A program made the translations under genes and the position numbers. DNA of 36,355 bases from an uncultured Megamonas sp. GTDB taxonomy: Bacteria; Bacillota_C; Negativicutes; Selenomonadales; Selenomonadaceae. The notes below the pieces were generated by a model. It was not told the origin of the DNA, searched no databases, and was given only the letters and a program-made list of their open reading frames with translations. Shown piece after piece: positions 17,044 through 25,489 of the stretch. The stretch is from NCBI GenBank assembly GCA_900556715.1, contig USPM01000009.1, positions 1 through 36,355 on the forward strand. The letters are read 5' to 3'. The first letter of the stretch is position 1, and each line of letters opens with the position of its first letter.

Positions 17044-17754
17044 TTATAAAGTTTCGCCTGTTAAACGATGAAGAACTTCTTTATAAGCATCTTCAACATT
17101 TCCTAAATCACGACGGAATCTGTCTTTATCAAGTTTTTCATGTGTTTGACTATCCCAGAAACGGCAATTATCTGGAGATAATTCATCACCTAAGAGAATT
17201 TCACCATGATATTTACCAAATTCTAATTTAAAGTCAATAAGGTCAATGTTTTTAGTAGCAAGATATTTAGTCATAACATCATTGATTTTAAGAGACATAG
17301 CTTCAATCTGATCGAGTTCTTCAGCTGTTGCCCAACCCATAGCAGTGATATGATAACGGTTAACCATAGGGTCACCTAAGTCATCACATTTATAGCAATA
17401 TTCAATAACTGGTTTAGACATTTTTACGCCTTCTTCAAGACCAAGACGTTTTGCTAAGCTACCAGCAGCTACATTACGAATAATAACTTCAAGAGGAACG
17501 ATATCTAATTTTTTTACGAGAACTTCACGATCATTAAGAACTTTAATGAGGTGATGTTTAATACCTTCTTTTTCTAATAAGCCAAAGAAGAAATTAGTAA
17601 TTTTATTATTTAAAATACCTTTATCTGCAATAGTACCTTTTTTAGCACCATTACCAGCAGTTGCATCATCTTTGTAATAAACTAATAATTCATCAGGATT
17701 TTCTGTTGAAAAGATTTTTTTTGCTTTGCCTTCATATAATAATTTGTTTTCCAT
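17044..17754 (-). CDS. purC: SAICAR synthetase
   Basis: Ligates CAIR and aspartate with ATP. The 236-residue protein starts [15 protein letters not shown], has [19 protein letters not shown], the signature [19 protein letters not shown], and [20 protein letters not shown] with DNCRFWD. The ATG at 17754 is preceded by GGGAGG at 8 bases. An upstream in-frame ATG at 17775 has no SD and would put that SD inside the gene. It lies 87 bases after purE. Confidence 0.97.
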   Translation of the reverse strand: MENKLLYEGKAKKIFSTENPDELLVYYKDDATAGNGAKKGTIADKGILNNKITNFFFGLLEKEGIKHHLIKVLNDREVLVKKLDIVPLEVIIRNVAAGSLAKRLGLEEGVKMSKPVIEYCYKCDDLGDPMVNRYHITAMGWATAEELDQIEAMSLKINDVMTKYLATKNIDLIDFKLEFGKYHGEILLGDELSPDNCRFWDSQTHEKLDKDRFRRDLGNVEDAYKEVLHRLTGETL

Positions 17755-17841
17755 TATATTGACCTCCCAAGTCATTAACTAAAATCTAAATAAAAATAAG
17801 TTGTATGATTTTATATTAATTTTAGATGAATTTCTTGTTAA

Positions 17842-18333
17842 TTATGCCTGAAGTTGTTGAGCAACTTTTGCAGCTTTAGCTTCAACTTCTTCAACCATTT
17901 TTTCACGATATCCTTTAAGTTGTTTTCTTAAATTCATATCGCTTACTGCAAAGATTTCTACAGCAAAAATAGCAGCATTTTTAGCACCATTAATTGCCAT
18001 AGTTGCTACTGGAATTCCAGATGGCATTTGTACAGTACTTAATAAAGCATCCATACCATTTAATGGAGTTGCATTAATTGGTACTCCAATAACAGGTAAA
18101 GTAGTATAAGATGCGATAACTCCACCTAAATGTGCAGCAGCACCAGCGGCGGAAATAAATGCGCCAACACCTCTTTCTTCAGCAGAAGAAACTAGGCCAC
18201 GGACTTTGCCAGGGGTACGGTGTGCAGAAGCCACGATTACTTCTGTTTCTACATTAAACTGATGTAATAAATCAACAGCCGGTTTCAAAATGGGAAAATC
18301 AGAATCACTGCCCATTACTACAGCTACTTTCAT
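17842..18333 (-). CDS. purE: N5-carboxyaminoimidazole ribonucleotide mutase
   Basis: The 163-residue protein converts N5-CAIR to CAIR. It carries [13 protein letters not shown], the catalytic [11 protein letters not shown] and [16 protein letters not shown]. The Arg in SAHRTP is typical of class I enzymes, which use the product of PurK. No purK lies in this window, so it is elsewhere, or the enzyme works without it. PurE is the first gene of the operon, with a good promoter 49-77 bases upstream and a short leader. AGGAGG lies 12 bases before ATG 18333, longer than usual, but a nearer ATG is followed at once by a stop. Confidence 0.96.
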   Translation of the reverse strand: MKVAVVMGSDSDFPILKPAVDLLHQFNVETEVIVASAHRTPGKVRGLVSSAEERGVGAFISAAGAAAHLGGVIASYTTLPVIGVPINATPLNGMDALLSTVQMPSGIPVATMAINGAKNAAIFAVEIFAVSDMNLRKQLKGYREKMVEEVEAKAAKVAQQLQA

Positions 18334-18381
18334 TTAAATCATCAACCTCCTGAGTAGTTTTATTTAATCATTACAATAATT

Positions 18382-18410
18382 ACTATAACAGAATAAACTT
18401 AAAACTTCAA
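18382..18410 (-). promoter_or_regulatory. Promoter of the purine operon
   Basis: TTGAAG (18410-18405), a 17-base spacer and TATAGT (18387-18382) on the minus strand. The start would be near 18375, leaving about 40 bases of leader, too short for a purine riboswitch. Regulation would therefore be at initiation. Confidence 0.6.
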
Positions 18411-18713
18411 TGTATATAGCTTATAAAAATTTTACATATTTTTTATGAATAAGATAGAAAATTTCTCTCTAAGATAATTTTAAATTTTGCAAAAATGTAA
18501 TCTTGAAAACTTGACCTTTAAAATCATAAATATAAAAAAGTTTTATTTTAAAATATTAAAACTTACATTTTCTTAAATTTATTGTATTTATTTTTTATCT
18601 CATTTTCTTTCAAAACTTTCCTATATATAATTAAAAGATTATTATTTTAAAAATATCTATATATTTATTTTCCTAAAAGCAAATAAATATATAGATTATA
18701 ATTATAATTATGA
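18411..18713. other. Intergenic region between divergent purE and lysC, with a 16-base-pair hairpin
   Basis: AT-rich DNA without an open frame. 18655-18670 and 18681-18696 are perfect reverse complements (core ATCTATATATTTATT) around a 10-base loop; the minus strand continues ATTTTTAAAATAATAA. It could end an antisense or small transcript or be a binding site. No known riboswitch consensus was recognised. Confidence 0.45.
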
Positions 18714-18742
18714 TAGACACAATAAACATTAACTGCTATAAT
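18714..18742 (+). promoter_or_regulatory. Promoter of lysC-thrC
   Basis: TAGACA (18714-18719), a 17-base spacer and a perfect TATAAT (18737-18742). The leader of about 90 bases has a small hairpin (GTTTGC 18759-18764 with GCAAAC 18786-18791) but is too short for a lysine riboswitch. Confidence 0.7.
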
Positions 18743-18838
18743 AAAAGCATTATATATGGTTTGCATTGTATTATAAATGTAAAAGGCAAACTTGATTTAT
18801 ACACTATGTAAATACATAAATACTTTAGGAGGGTAACA

Positions 18839-20065
18839 ATGGCACTAATTGTAAAAAAATTTGGTGGCAGCTCTGTTGGAAATATTGATAAAATCAAAGC
18901 TGTTGCAAAACGTATTTTAGATGAAAAACAGCCAGATGATAAAATTGTAGTAGTTGTATCCGCTATGGGCGATACTACTGATGACTTAATTCAATTGGCA
19001 AAAGGAATAACTAAAGATCCATATCAATATACTCGCGAAATGGATATGTTACTTACTACTGGGGAACAAGTTTCCATATCATTATTGACAATGGCATTTA
19101 AAGCCTTAGGTCAAAAAGCTATCTCTCTTACCGGAGCTTTAGCTGGTGTAAAAACTAATTCTGTTCACACAAAAGGTAAAATCAAAGACATCCAACCTAA
19201 ACGTATTTTTGAAGAATTAGATAAAGGCAATATTGTTATTGTAGCTGGCTTCCAAGGTTGTGATGATTTAGGCGATCCTGTTACATTAGGTCGTGGTGGT
19301 TCCGATACTTCTGCAGTTGCTTTAGCTGGTGCTATGAAAGCTGATGTTTGCGAAATTTACACTGACGTTGATGGTGTATATTCTGCTGACCCACGCATCG
19401 CCAAAGGTGCACGTAGAATGAAAGAAATCACATATTATGAAATGTTAGAAATGGCTCGTCTAGGTGCTGGCGTTATGCAGCCACGTTCTGTAGAAACTGG
19501 TCGTCTCTACAATATTCCAATTCATGTAAGATCTACATTCACAAACAAACCAGGTACAATTATTAGGGAGGAATACACAATGGAAGAGAAAGAGTTTATT
19601 ATTAGAGGAGTAGCTCATGATACTAATGTAGCTAAATTTGCTGTATTAGGTATTCCAAATACTCCAGGTATTGCACATGCAATTTTCTCCAAACTTGCTG
19701 AAAATAATGTTGACGTTGATATGATTGTACAAAGCATTCGCAATATGGAAAAAAATGTTACAGATATGGTATTTACTGTTACAGCTGATGACCTCGGTCA
19801 AGCAAAACAAATTGTGGATAAAGTAGCTGATGAATTAAATGCTGTTGCTGTATTAATCGAACAAGACGTAGCTAAAGTTTCTATCGTTGGTGCAGGTATG
19901 CTTGGTAACCCTGGTATTGCTGCTAGAATGTTTAAAGCATTATCAGAAGCTAATATCAATATTGATGTAATCAGCACATCTGAAATCAGTATTTCTTGCT
20001 TAATCAAAGCTGACAAAATCAAAGAAGCAGTTAATGCTATTCATGACGAATTTTTTAAAGACTAA
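18839..20065 (+). CDS. lysC: Aspartate kinase (Bacillus aspartokinase II-like)
   Basis: Phosphorylates aspartate, the entry to lysine, threonine, methionine and diaminopimelate. The 408-residue protein has the kinase domain (KKFGGSSVGNIDKI at the N-terminus, TTGEQVSISLLTMA, TLGRGGSDTSAVALA) up to about residue 245, then two ACT regulatory domains (VLGIPNTPGIAHAIFSKLAE and VGAGMLGNPGIAARMFKAL). An SD, AGGGAGG, and an in-frame ATG at 19580 (Met248) would make a separate 161-residue ACT subunit. This is the alpha/beta arrangement known for Bacillus subtilis aspartokinase II, whose alpha subunit has the same 408-residue length. Feedback inhibition by lysine or threonine is expected, but which one cannot be read here. 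It forms an operon with thrC, 39 bases downstream. Confidence 0.96.
   Translation: MALIVKKFGGSSVGNIDKIKAVAKRILDEKQPDDKIVVVVSAMGDTTDDLIQLAKGITKDPYQYTREMDMLLTTGEQVSISLLTMAFKALGQKAISLTGALAGVKTNSVHTKGKIKDIQPKRIFEELDKGNIVIVAGFQGCDDLGDPVTLGRGGSDTSAVALAGAMKADVCEIYTDVDGVYSADPRIAKGARRMKEITYYEMLEMARLGAGVMQPRSVETGRLYNIPIHVRSTFTNKPGTIIREEYTMEEKEFIIRGVAHDTNVAKFAVLGIPNTPGIAHAIFSKLAENNVDVDMIVQSIRNMEKNVTDMVFTVTADDLGQAKQIVDKVADELNAVAVLIEQDVAKVSIVGAGMLGNPGIAARMFKALSEANINIDVISTSEISISCLIKADKIKEAVNAIHDEFFKD
19565..19582 (+). promoter_or_regulatory. Internal ribosome binding site and start for the aspartokinase beta subunit
   Basis: AGGGAGG (19565-19571) sits 8 bases before ATG 19580, in frame with lysC. The segment matches where the beta subunit starts in Bacillus aspartokinase II, at the linker between the kinase and ACT domains. 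Confidence 0.75.
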
Positions 20066-20104
20066 TTATTAAAATAGATATTTTACAAATTAAGGGGGCA
20101 TTCT

Positions 20105-21595
20105 ATGAATTATATAAGTACACGTGGTCATAATTGTGCTGTTACTTCTGCACGTGCTATCATAAAGGGATTAGCCGAAGATGGTGGATTGTTTGTTCCT
20201 GAAAATATACCTATTATAGACAGAGATTTCTTAAATTCACTTCTTGATTTATCTTATCAAGAACGTGCAAAAAAAATTCTTTCATTATATTTAACAGATT
20301 TCACTACTGATGAGATCAATAATTGCGTCGACAACGCTTACACTACAGAAAAATTCGATACTGATAAAATTGTTCCTACTGTAGAAGTTGAAAAAAATAA
20401 TTATCTTTTAGAACTTTGGCATGGACCAACAAGTGCTTTTAAAGACATGGCATTACAATTATTACCACAATTTATCTCTACTTCATTAAAAAAATTAGGC
20501 GATAAAGATGAATTAGTTATTTTAGTAGCTACTTCTGGTGATACAGGTAAAGCTGCCTTAGATGGATTTAAAGATGTTGATCAGACAAAAATCATCGTTT
20601 TCTATCCTCAAGAAGGTGTAAGTAAAATTCAACGTTTACAGATGCTTACTCAGCAGGGAAACAATGTATCTGTATTTGCTGTTAAAGGAAATTTCGACGA
20701 TGCACAAAATGGTGTAAAACAAATTTTTAATGATACTGAATATAATAAATACCTTCAAGAAAAAGGTTTTAAATTATCTTCTGCTAATTCTATAAATTGG
20801 GGACGTTTATTACCACAAATTGTTTATTATTTCAGTGCATATGCTGATTTAGTTAACGATAAAAAAATTGCTATGGGTGATAAAGTTAACTTTACTGTAC
20901 CAACTGGTAATTTTGGCGATATTTTAGCTGGTTTTTATGCTAAATGCATGGGACTCCCTGTTAATCGTTTGATCTGTGCTTCTAATTCTAATAATGTATT
21001 AACAGACTTTTTAACAACTGGCACTTATGATCGCAATCGTGAATTTTTCAAAACAATTTCACCTTCAATGGATATTTTAATCTCTAGCAATTTAGAACGT
21101 TTACTTTATCATATTACAAATGATGCCTCTAAAGTAAAATCTTATATGGATGAACTTCAAACAAATGGTCGCTACAGTGTAGATGATAAAACACTAAAAG
21201 CCATCCAAGAAACATTTTCTGCTGGATATTTAAATGATGCCGATACAAAAAAATGTATCCACGAAATTTATCAACAAGATAATTATGTAGCAGATACACA
21301 TACTGCTGTTGCATGGCAAGTAGCTCAAGACTATCAACAAACTACACAAGATAAAACACCTATGGTTGTATTATCTACTGCTAGCCCATATAAATTTAGT
21401 GATAGCGTTTTATCTGCTCTTGGTGAAGATATCTCCGATAAAGATGAATTTGCTTTATTAGATAAATTATCCACATTGAATAAAGATAAAATTCCTCAAG
21501 GCTTGGCTCAATTACAATCTTTACCTATTTTGCATAATAATTTATGTGCAAAAGAAGATATGATTAAAGCTGTAAATACATTTTTAAATATCTAA
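20105..21595 (+). CDS. thrC: Threonine synthase
   Basis: PLP enzyme converting O-phosphohomoserine to threonine. The 496-residue protein begins MNYISTRGHNCAVTSARAI, has LAEDGGLFVPE, and carries the PLP lysine in HGPTSAFKDMALQLLP (Lys113). The phosphate-cup loop is ATSGDTGKAALDGF, followed by YPQEGVSKIQRLQM and VPTGNFGDILAGFYA. The length and N-terminal domain place it with the long E. coli/yeast-type synthases. SD AAGGGGG lies 7 bases before ATG 20105. It ends at a strong terminator and is the second gene of lysC-thrC; hom and thrB are not in this window. Confidence 0.96.
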   Translation: MNYISTRGHNCAVTSARAIIKGLAEDGGLFVPENIPIIDRDFLNSLLDLSYQERAKKILSLYLTDFTTDEINNCVDNAYTTEKFDTDKIVPTVEVEKNNYLLELWHGPTSAFKDMALQLLPQFISTSLKKLGDKDELVILVATSGDTGKAALDGFKDVDQTKIIVFYPQEGVSKIQRLQMLTQQGNNVSVFAVKGNFDDAQNGVKQIFNDTEYNKYLQEKGFKLSSANSINWGRLLPQIVYYFSAYADLVNDKKIAMGDKVNFTVPTGNFGDILAGFYAKCMGLPVNRLICASNSNNVLTDFLTTGTYDRNREFFKTISPSMDILISSNLERLLYHITNDASKVKSYMDELQTNGRYSVDDKTLKAIQETFSAGYLNDADTKKCIHEIYQQDNYVADTHTAVAWQVAQDYQQTTQDKTPMVVLSTASPYKFSDSVLSALGEDISDKDEFALLDKLSTLNKDKIPQGLAQLQSLPILHNNLCAKEDMIKAVNTFLNI

Positions 21596-21626
21596 TATCT
21601 TAATGAATATTTCATAAAAAATTTAC

Positions 21627-21682
21627 AAATAGGCGATAAATTTTACATTTTACTAGTAAATTTATCGCCTATTTTTTTTTTA
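21627..21682 (+). terminator. Terminator of lysC-thrC
   Basis: A stem of 17 pairs (21627-21643 region with 21657-21674, core AAATAGGCGATAAATTT) around a loop containing TACATTTTACTAG, followed by ten T. Confidence 0.9.
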
Positions 21683-21767
21683 TATGCTATAATTATTTAT
21701 AGATTTATGGAAAACGTATAATTTAATTTAATAAGTAAAAGAAAAGTAAAATCGTACGCACTTATTT

Positions 21768-21797
21768 TTTACATTTTCTTTACTTTAAAGCTAAAAT
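21768..21797 (+). promoter_or_regulatory. Candidate promoter of the phosphate-transport leader
   Basis: TTTACA (21768-21773), an 18-base spacer and TAAAAT (21792-21797), ending just before the structured leader. A second option, TTCACT-16-TATGAT around 21845, would cut into the leader's first helices and is less attractive. Confidence 0.38.
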
Positions 21798-21802
21798 ATG
21801 TG

Positions 21803-22045
21803 TATCTCCATAATAATAACCATCTTCACTTTGAATATAAGTGAGATATGATTTTGATGAATAACAAGGAAAGGATAAGAGTTACTGGTATTACTTTATT
21901 ACTATAATTAAGTAATATTGTACCGGAAATCGCCGGGATGTTAAGCCTTGGGAGTATTGCATCAAACATTAATTTTTTTAGTGAATACAATGAACAAGGA
22001 ATATTTCTCTATCTTGATTTTAGATTAGAGAGCTACAGTAACAAG
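21803..22045 (+). ncRNA. Long structured leader upstream of DUF47-pit (candidate riboswitch)
   Basis: Between the thrC terminator and the phosphate transporter lies a coding-free segment that is locally far less AT-rich than other gaps. The pairings I can draw are nested. TATCTC 21803-21808 with GAGATA 21843-21848 encloses CACTT/AAGTG. TTTGATG 21853-21859 pairs with CATCAAA 21960-21966 as a closing stem. Inside it CAAGG 21865-21869 pairs with CCTTG 21946-21950, followed by a bulged stem CTGGTA-TTACTT with AAGTAA-TATTG-TACCGG. The joining strands read GAAATCGCCGGGATG and TTAAGCCTTGGGAGTATTG and look like conserved aptamer text. A second CAAGG (21995-21999) can compete for the same CCTTG, and a hairpin (TCTCTA/TAGAGA, about 22006-22030) precedes the start codon. 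This suggests a switch, but I cannot assign a class. Confidence 0.6.
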
Positions 22046-22050
22046 TAAGC

Positions 22051-22680
22051 ATGTTCAGCTTTTTTACAAAAAAGGATACGGAATTTTATGATTTATTTCT
22101 AGCCAGTGCAAATTACTTTCACAATAGTGCGGAATTAATTAATGATGTCATGTTAGGTAACAATAAAGCCGAAGCTAAAATATCAGACATCATTAAAATT
22201 GAGCATGAAGCAGATGCTGTCAATGACAAAATTATTGATAAACTAAATAAGACATTTATTACTCCTATTGACCGCGAAGACATTTATGCATTAGCAAATG
22301 GACTTGATGATGGCGTTGATTTTCTTCAAGGAACACTTCAACGAGCTGTTATGTATCATTTAGTTGATACTAGTAAAGCAGCTATCGCTTTATCTGAATT
22401 ATTAGTAACAGCTACAAGTGAAATAAAAAAAGCATTTTCTATGCTTCATGAAGTTACAAAACATGAACATGAAATTTTAGAATGCACTTATAAAATCAGC
22501 AAACTCGAAAGCGAAGGTGACCGTATTTATCGTGAAGAGGTTGCTTATTTATTCGAACATATTACTGATCCAATTGAGCTTATCAAATGGAAAGATATTT
22601 TAACATACATGGAAGATACTTTAGACCATTGTGAAAAATTATCCGACTTAGTGAGAGGCGTGGTAATGAAGTATGCATGA
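22051..22680 (+). CDS. DUF47 / PhoU-like phosphate transport accessory protein
   Basis: A 209-residue helical cytoplasmic protein of the DUF47 (TIGR00153) family, distant relatives of PhoU, normally encoded with PiT phosphate transporters. The start MFSFFTKKDTEFYDLFLASA is typical. Acidic and metal-binding-type motifs, IEHEADAVNDKI and KLESEGDRIYREE, sit in paired helical repeats of the PhoU kind. No good SD precedes ATG 22051; the nearest AGAGAG is about 20 bases away. Initiation may therefore depend on the folded leader. It overlaps pit by 8 bases (22673-22680) and is thus coupled to it. It probably tunes the transporter; how is not known from sequence. Confidence 0.92.
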   Translation: MFSFFTKKDTEFYDLFLASANYFHNSAELINDVMLGNNKAEAKISDIIKIEHEADAVNDKIIDKLNKTFITPIDREDIYALANGLDDGVDFLQGTLQRAVMYHLVDTSKAAIALSELLVTATSEIKKAFSMLHEVTKHEHEILECTYKISKLESEGDRIYREEVAYLFEHITDPIELIKWKDILTYMEDTLDHCEKLSDLVRGVVMKYA

Positions 22681-23674
22681 GTTACAATTTCTTATCATAG
22701 CCGTTATACTGCTAGCTTTATTATTTGATTTCATAAATGGATTTCATGATACTGCTAATGCCATAGCTACATCTGTATCTACAAGAGCATTAAAACCTAG
22801 AACAGCCATTATAATGGCTGCCTTCTTAAATTTTATCGGTGCTATGTATAGTACTGGTGTTGCTAAAACAATTGGTGGCGATATCGTAAAATCAGCAGAT
22901 CACATTGATGAACATATCATCGTGGCAGCCTTAATAGGTGCCATAGTTTGGAATTTATTTACTTGGTGGATAGCAATGCCAAGTAGTTCCTCTCACGCTT
23001 TGGTAGGTGGTATTATCGGTGCAGTTCTTGTTTCTACAGGAGCAGTCGGCTTAAACTTCTGGGGTATTGGTAAAATTGTATTATCCTTAATTTTATCACC
23101 AGTAATAGCTATTGTCGCTGGATTTATCATCATGAATTTATTTTATTTGATATTCGGCAAATACAGACCGTCATCGCTTAATAATAAATTTAAACGCATG
23201 CAAATTTTAACAGCAGCTACTATGGCATTTTCTCATGGTTCCAATGATGCTCAAAAATCCATGGGTATTATCACACTTGCTCTTTTAAGTGGTGGCTATA
23301 TTGATGTTTTTGAAGTTCCTTATTATGTAAAAATCTTAGCTGCAACAGCTATGGCTTGTGGTACAGCTATCGGTGGATGGAAAATCATCAAAACCGTCGG
23401 TGGTCGTATTTTTAAACTTCAACCTATTTCTGGTTTTGCTGCTGATTTAAATTCCTCTATAGTTATATTCTCAGCTACATTACTTTCCTTACCAGTAAGT
23501 ACAACACATGTTGTGTCTGGTTCTATAATGGGTATAGGTAGTGCCAAACGCATAGGTGCCGTAAGATGGGGAACAGCTCAACAAATGCTCACAGCTTGGA
23601 TTTTAACCATTCCATGCACAGCTCTCGTTGGTGCACTCGTTTATTCCTTAATGTGTTATGTATTTGGTCTTTAA
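22673..23674 (+). CDS. pit: PiT-family inorganic phosphate transporter
   Basis: The 333-residue integral membrane protein imports phosphate (or metal phosphate) with H+ or Na+. Both halves of the PiT signature are visible. They are FINGFHDTANAIATSVSTRAL near residue 17 and MAFSHGSNDAQKSMGIITLA in the second half, each an inverted-repeat copy of the GxNDxxNA-type motif. About ten hydrophobic segments follow the family pattern, with a MPSSSSHALVGGIIGA segment and a VSTTHVVSGSIMGIG segment, again symmetric. The length is that of short bacterial PiT proteins. It is translationally coupled to the DUF47 gene, and a terminator follows directly. Confidence 0.95.
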   Translation: MHELQFLIIAVILLALLFDFINGFHDTANAIATSVSTRALKPRTAIIMAAFLNFIGAMYSTGVAKTIGGDIVKSADHIDEHIIVAALIGAIVWNLFTWWIAMPSSSSHALVGGIIGAVLVSTGAVGLNFWGIGKIVLSLILSPVIAIVAGFIIMNLFYLIFGKYRPSSLNNKFKRMQILTAATMAFSHGSNDAQKSMGIITLALLSGGYIDVFEVPYYVKILAATAMACGTAIGGWKIIKTVGGRIFKLQPISGFAADLNSSIVIFSATLLSLPVSTTHVVSGSIMGIGSAKRIGAVRWGTAQQMLTAWILTIPCTALVGALVYSLMCYVFGL

Positions 23675-23689
23675 TAAATATATGCAAAA

Positions 23690-23727
23690 GCAAAGTATCC
23701 TAAAACAAAAGATACTTTGCCTTTTTT
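23690..23727 (+). terminator. Terminator of DUF47-pit
   Basis: A perfect 10-base-pair stem GCAAAGTATC (23690-23699) with GATACTTTGC (23711-23720), then CTTTTTT. Confidence 0.88.
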
Positions 23728-23738
23728 ATTTAAAATCA

Positions 23739-23767
23739 TTATCATTTTATAATATTTTTGTTATAAT
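23739..23767 (+). promoter_or_regulatory. Promoter of the nucleoside kinase gene
   Basis: TTATCA (23739-23744), a 17-base spacer and TATAAT (23762-23767), 33 bases before the start codon. The same hexamer pair is used before rqcH. Confidence 0.6.
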
Positions 23768-23799
23768 ATATACATAAAATAGTTTAGGAGGTGTCCATT

Positions 23800-25419
23800 A
23801 TGGATTGCCAAATAAAATACTCGTTACTAGATACTGTTTTAAAAGAACAGAAAAATCACAAAAATTTGATAACTGCGGTAAAAATCAACAATGTCCTACG
23901 TGACGTACAGACACAAGTCACATCTGAAGATAAAATTGAATTTATTGATATGACCTCGGAAGATGGTATCCAAGCATATCAACGAAGCGTCTTATTCATC
24001 ATGATGGCCGCTGTAAATCTGCTCTATCCAGATAAAGAAGTTGTCGTTGAACATTCCGTAAATAATGGTATTTATTGCGAATTATTACCCAAAGGTGATT
24101 TAACTCTTGAAATGGTCGAAAAAATACAAGAAAAAATGCTTGAATTCGTCACTAAAGCCAAAGATATAAAAAAATGTATCTTACCCCGTGAAGATGCTGT
24201 AGCCTTATTTAGAGAATCTCAACAAATCGCTAAATCTAAACTTCTTGAATCACTCCATCAAGAATATGTAAGTTTATATTATTGTGCAGGCTATTATGAT
24301 TATCTTTATGGGCCTATGCTTTACAACACTTCTTTATTAGATAAATTTGCTATTGACTTTTATGAACCAGGATTAATTGTTAGAACGCCCTTAAAAACTA
24401 ATCCTAATGTTGTTCCGCCAAAAATGAAACAAAAAAAATTATCTATGATTTTAAGTGAAGCTGATCGCTGGTCTTATATTTTAAGATGTAATTACGTAAC
24501 TAATTTAAATGAATATATCCATACGAACAAAATTGGTGAACTCATTCGTATTTCAGAAGCACTTCATGAGAAAAAGATTGCTCAAATAGCTGACCATATT
24601 GTCGAAGGAATTGACCATCTTCGTTTAATCTTAATCGCTGGTCCTTCATCATCAGGAAAAACAACCTTTGCTCAAAGATTGCGTATTCAACTACTTGTCA
24701 ATGGTATAAATCCTCTGTCTATATCTTTAGATGACTATTTCTTAGATAGAGATAAAACGCCAAAAACACCTGAGGGACAATATGACTTTGAATCAATTCA
24801 AGCATTAGATTTACCATTATTTAATCAACATATGATGGCACTTTTAAATGGTGAAACTATTGAAATGCCTGTATATAATTTTGCTACTGGATATCGTGAA
24901 TGGAAAAATCATATAGTCAAATTAGAATCAAATCAACCTATTATCATCGAAGGTATTCATGGTCTAAATGATGAATTAACTAGAGACATTCCAAACAATG
25001 TAAAATATAAAATCTATGTCAGTGCTTTAACTCAATTGGCAATAGATGCACATAATCGCATTCCAACTACAGCAGCTCGCATTATCCGCCGTATAGTTCG
25101 TGATAATCAATTTCGTGGTGCTCATGCCCTAAAAACCATCAAACAATGGCCTGATGTTCGCAAAGGTGAAGATAAAAATATATTTCCATTCCAAGAAAAT
25201 GCAGACGTCATGTTTAATTCTGCTTTAATTTATGAACTCAGTATCTTAAAAAAATATGCTAAACCATTACTAGAAAAAATCACTCCTGATATACCAGAAT
25301 ATAATATCTCCAAACGTTTAATTGATTTTCTTGATTATTTTGAAGATATACCTAATGATGATGATGTGCCAAATAATTCCATACTAAGGGAATTTGTCGG
25401 TAAATCCTGTTTCTTTTAA
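23800..25419 (+). CDS. Uridine kinase-family nucleoside kinase with N-terminal ThrRS-like domain
   Basis: A 539-residue cytoplasmic protein. The first 200 or so residues resemble the TGS/second-additional-domain region of threonyl-tRNA synthetase, as in related nucleoside kinases. The C-terminal half is a P-loop kinase of the Udk/phosphoribulokinase class: GPSSSGKTTFAQRL (281-294), SLDDYFLDRDKTPKTPEGQY, IIEGIHGLND and the lid RIIRRIVRDNQFRG. It would phosphorylate a nucleoside using ATP; the substrate (uridine, cytidine or another) cannot be read from the sequence. The start is ATG 23800, 8 bases after AGGAGG. A GTG at 23791 overlaps that SD and is rejected. Single-gene unit with its own promoter and terminator. 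Confidence 0.9.
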   Translation: MDCQIKYSLLDTVLKEQKNHKNLITAVKINNVLRDVQTQVTSEDKIEFIDMTSEDGIQAYQRSVLFIMMAAVNLLYPDKEVVVEHSVNNGIYCELLPKGDLTLEMVEKIQEKMLEFVTKAKDIKKCILPREDAVALFRESQQIAKSKLLESLHQEYVSLYYCAGYYDYLYGPMLYNTSLLDKFAIDFYEPGLIVRTPLKTNPNVVPPKMKQKKLSMILSEADRWSYILRCNYVTNLNEYIHTNKIGELIRISEALHEKKIAQIADHIVEGIDHLRLILIAGPSSSGKTTFAQRLRIQLLVNGINPLSISLDDYFLDRDKTPKTPEGQYDFESIQALDLPLFNQHMMALLNGETIEMPVYNFATGYREWKNHIVKLESNQPIIIEGIHGLNDELTRDIPNNVKYKIYVSALTQLAIDAHNRIPTTAARIIRRIVRDNQFRGAHALKTIKQWPDVRKGEDKNIFPFQENADVMFNSALIYELSILKKYAKPLLEKITPDIPEYNISKRLIDFLDYFEDIPNDDDVPNNSILREFVGKSCFF

Positions 25420-25440
25420 TAAAATAAATCATTCCATAAA

Positions 25441-25476
25441 AAATAAGCACTATATAAACTAGTGCTTATTTTTATT
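25441..25476. terminator. Bidirectional terminator
   Basis: A perfect 12-base-pair stem (25441-25452 with 25460-25471, core AAATAAGCACTA), 7-base loop, TTTTTATTT on + and an A-run before it. It serves both the kinase gene and the secreted-protein gene that faces it. Confidence 0.88.
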
Positions 25477-25489
25477 TATCCTATTATTT

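Noticed and set aside
14381..18333. Open + strand frames opposite the purine genes
   Set aside because: All are antisense shadows of strongly identified enzymes.
18334..18381. Purine riboswitch before purE
   Set aside because: The predicted leader is about 40 bases, too short, and no purine-aptamer core is seen.
18743..18838. Lysine riboswitch before lysC
   Set aside because: The leader from the predicted promoter is only about 90 bases and shows no lysine-aptamer segments; the known aptamer alone is longer.
21946..22000. yybP-ykoY manganese riboswitch in the pit leader, because of CTTGGGAGTA
   Set aside because: The short match to the GGGGAGUA loop lies at the 3' side of the fold, and the partner AGCAAGAC-like segment is missing. 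Left as a class to test, not claimed.
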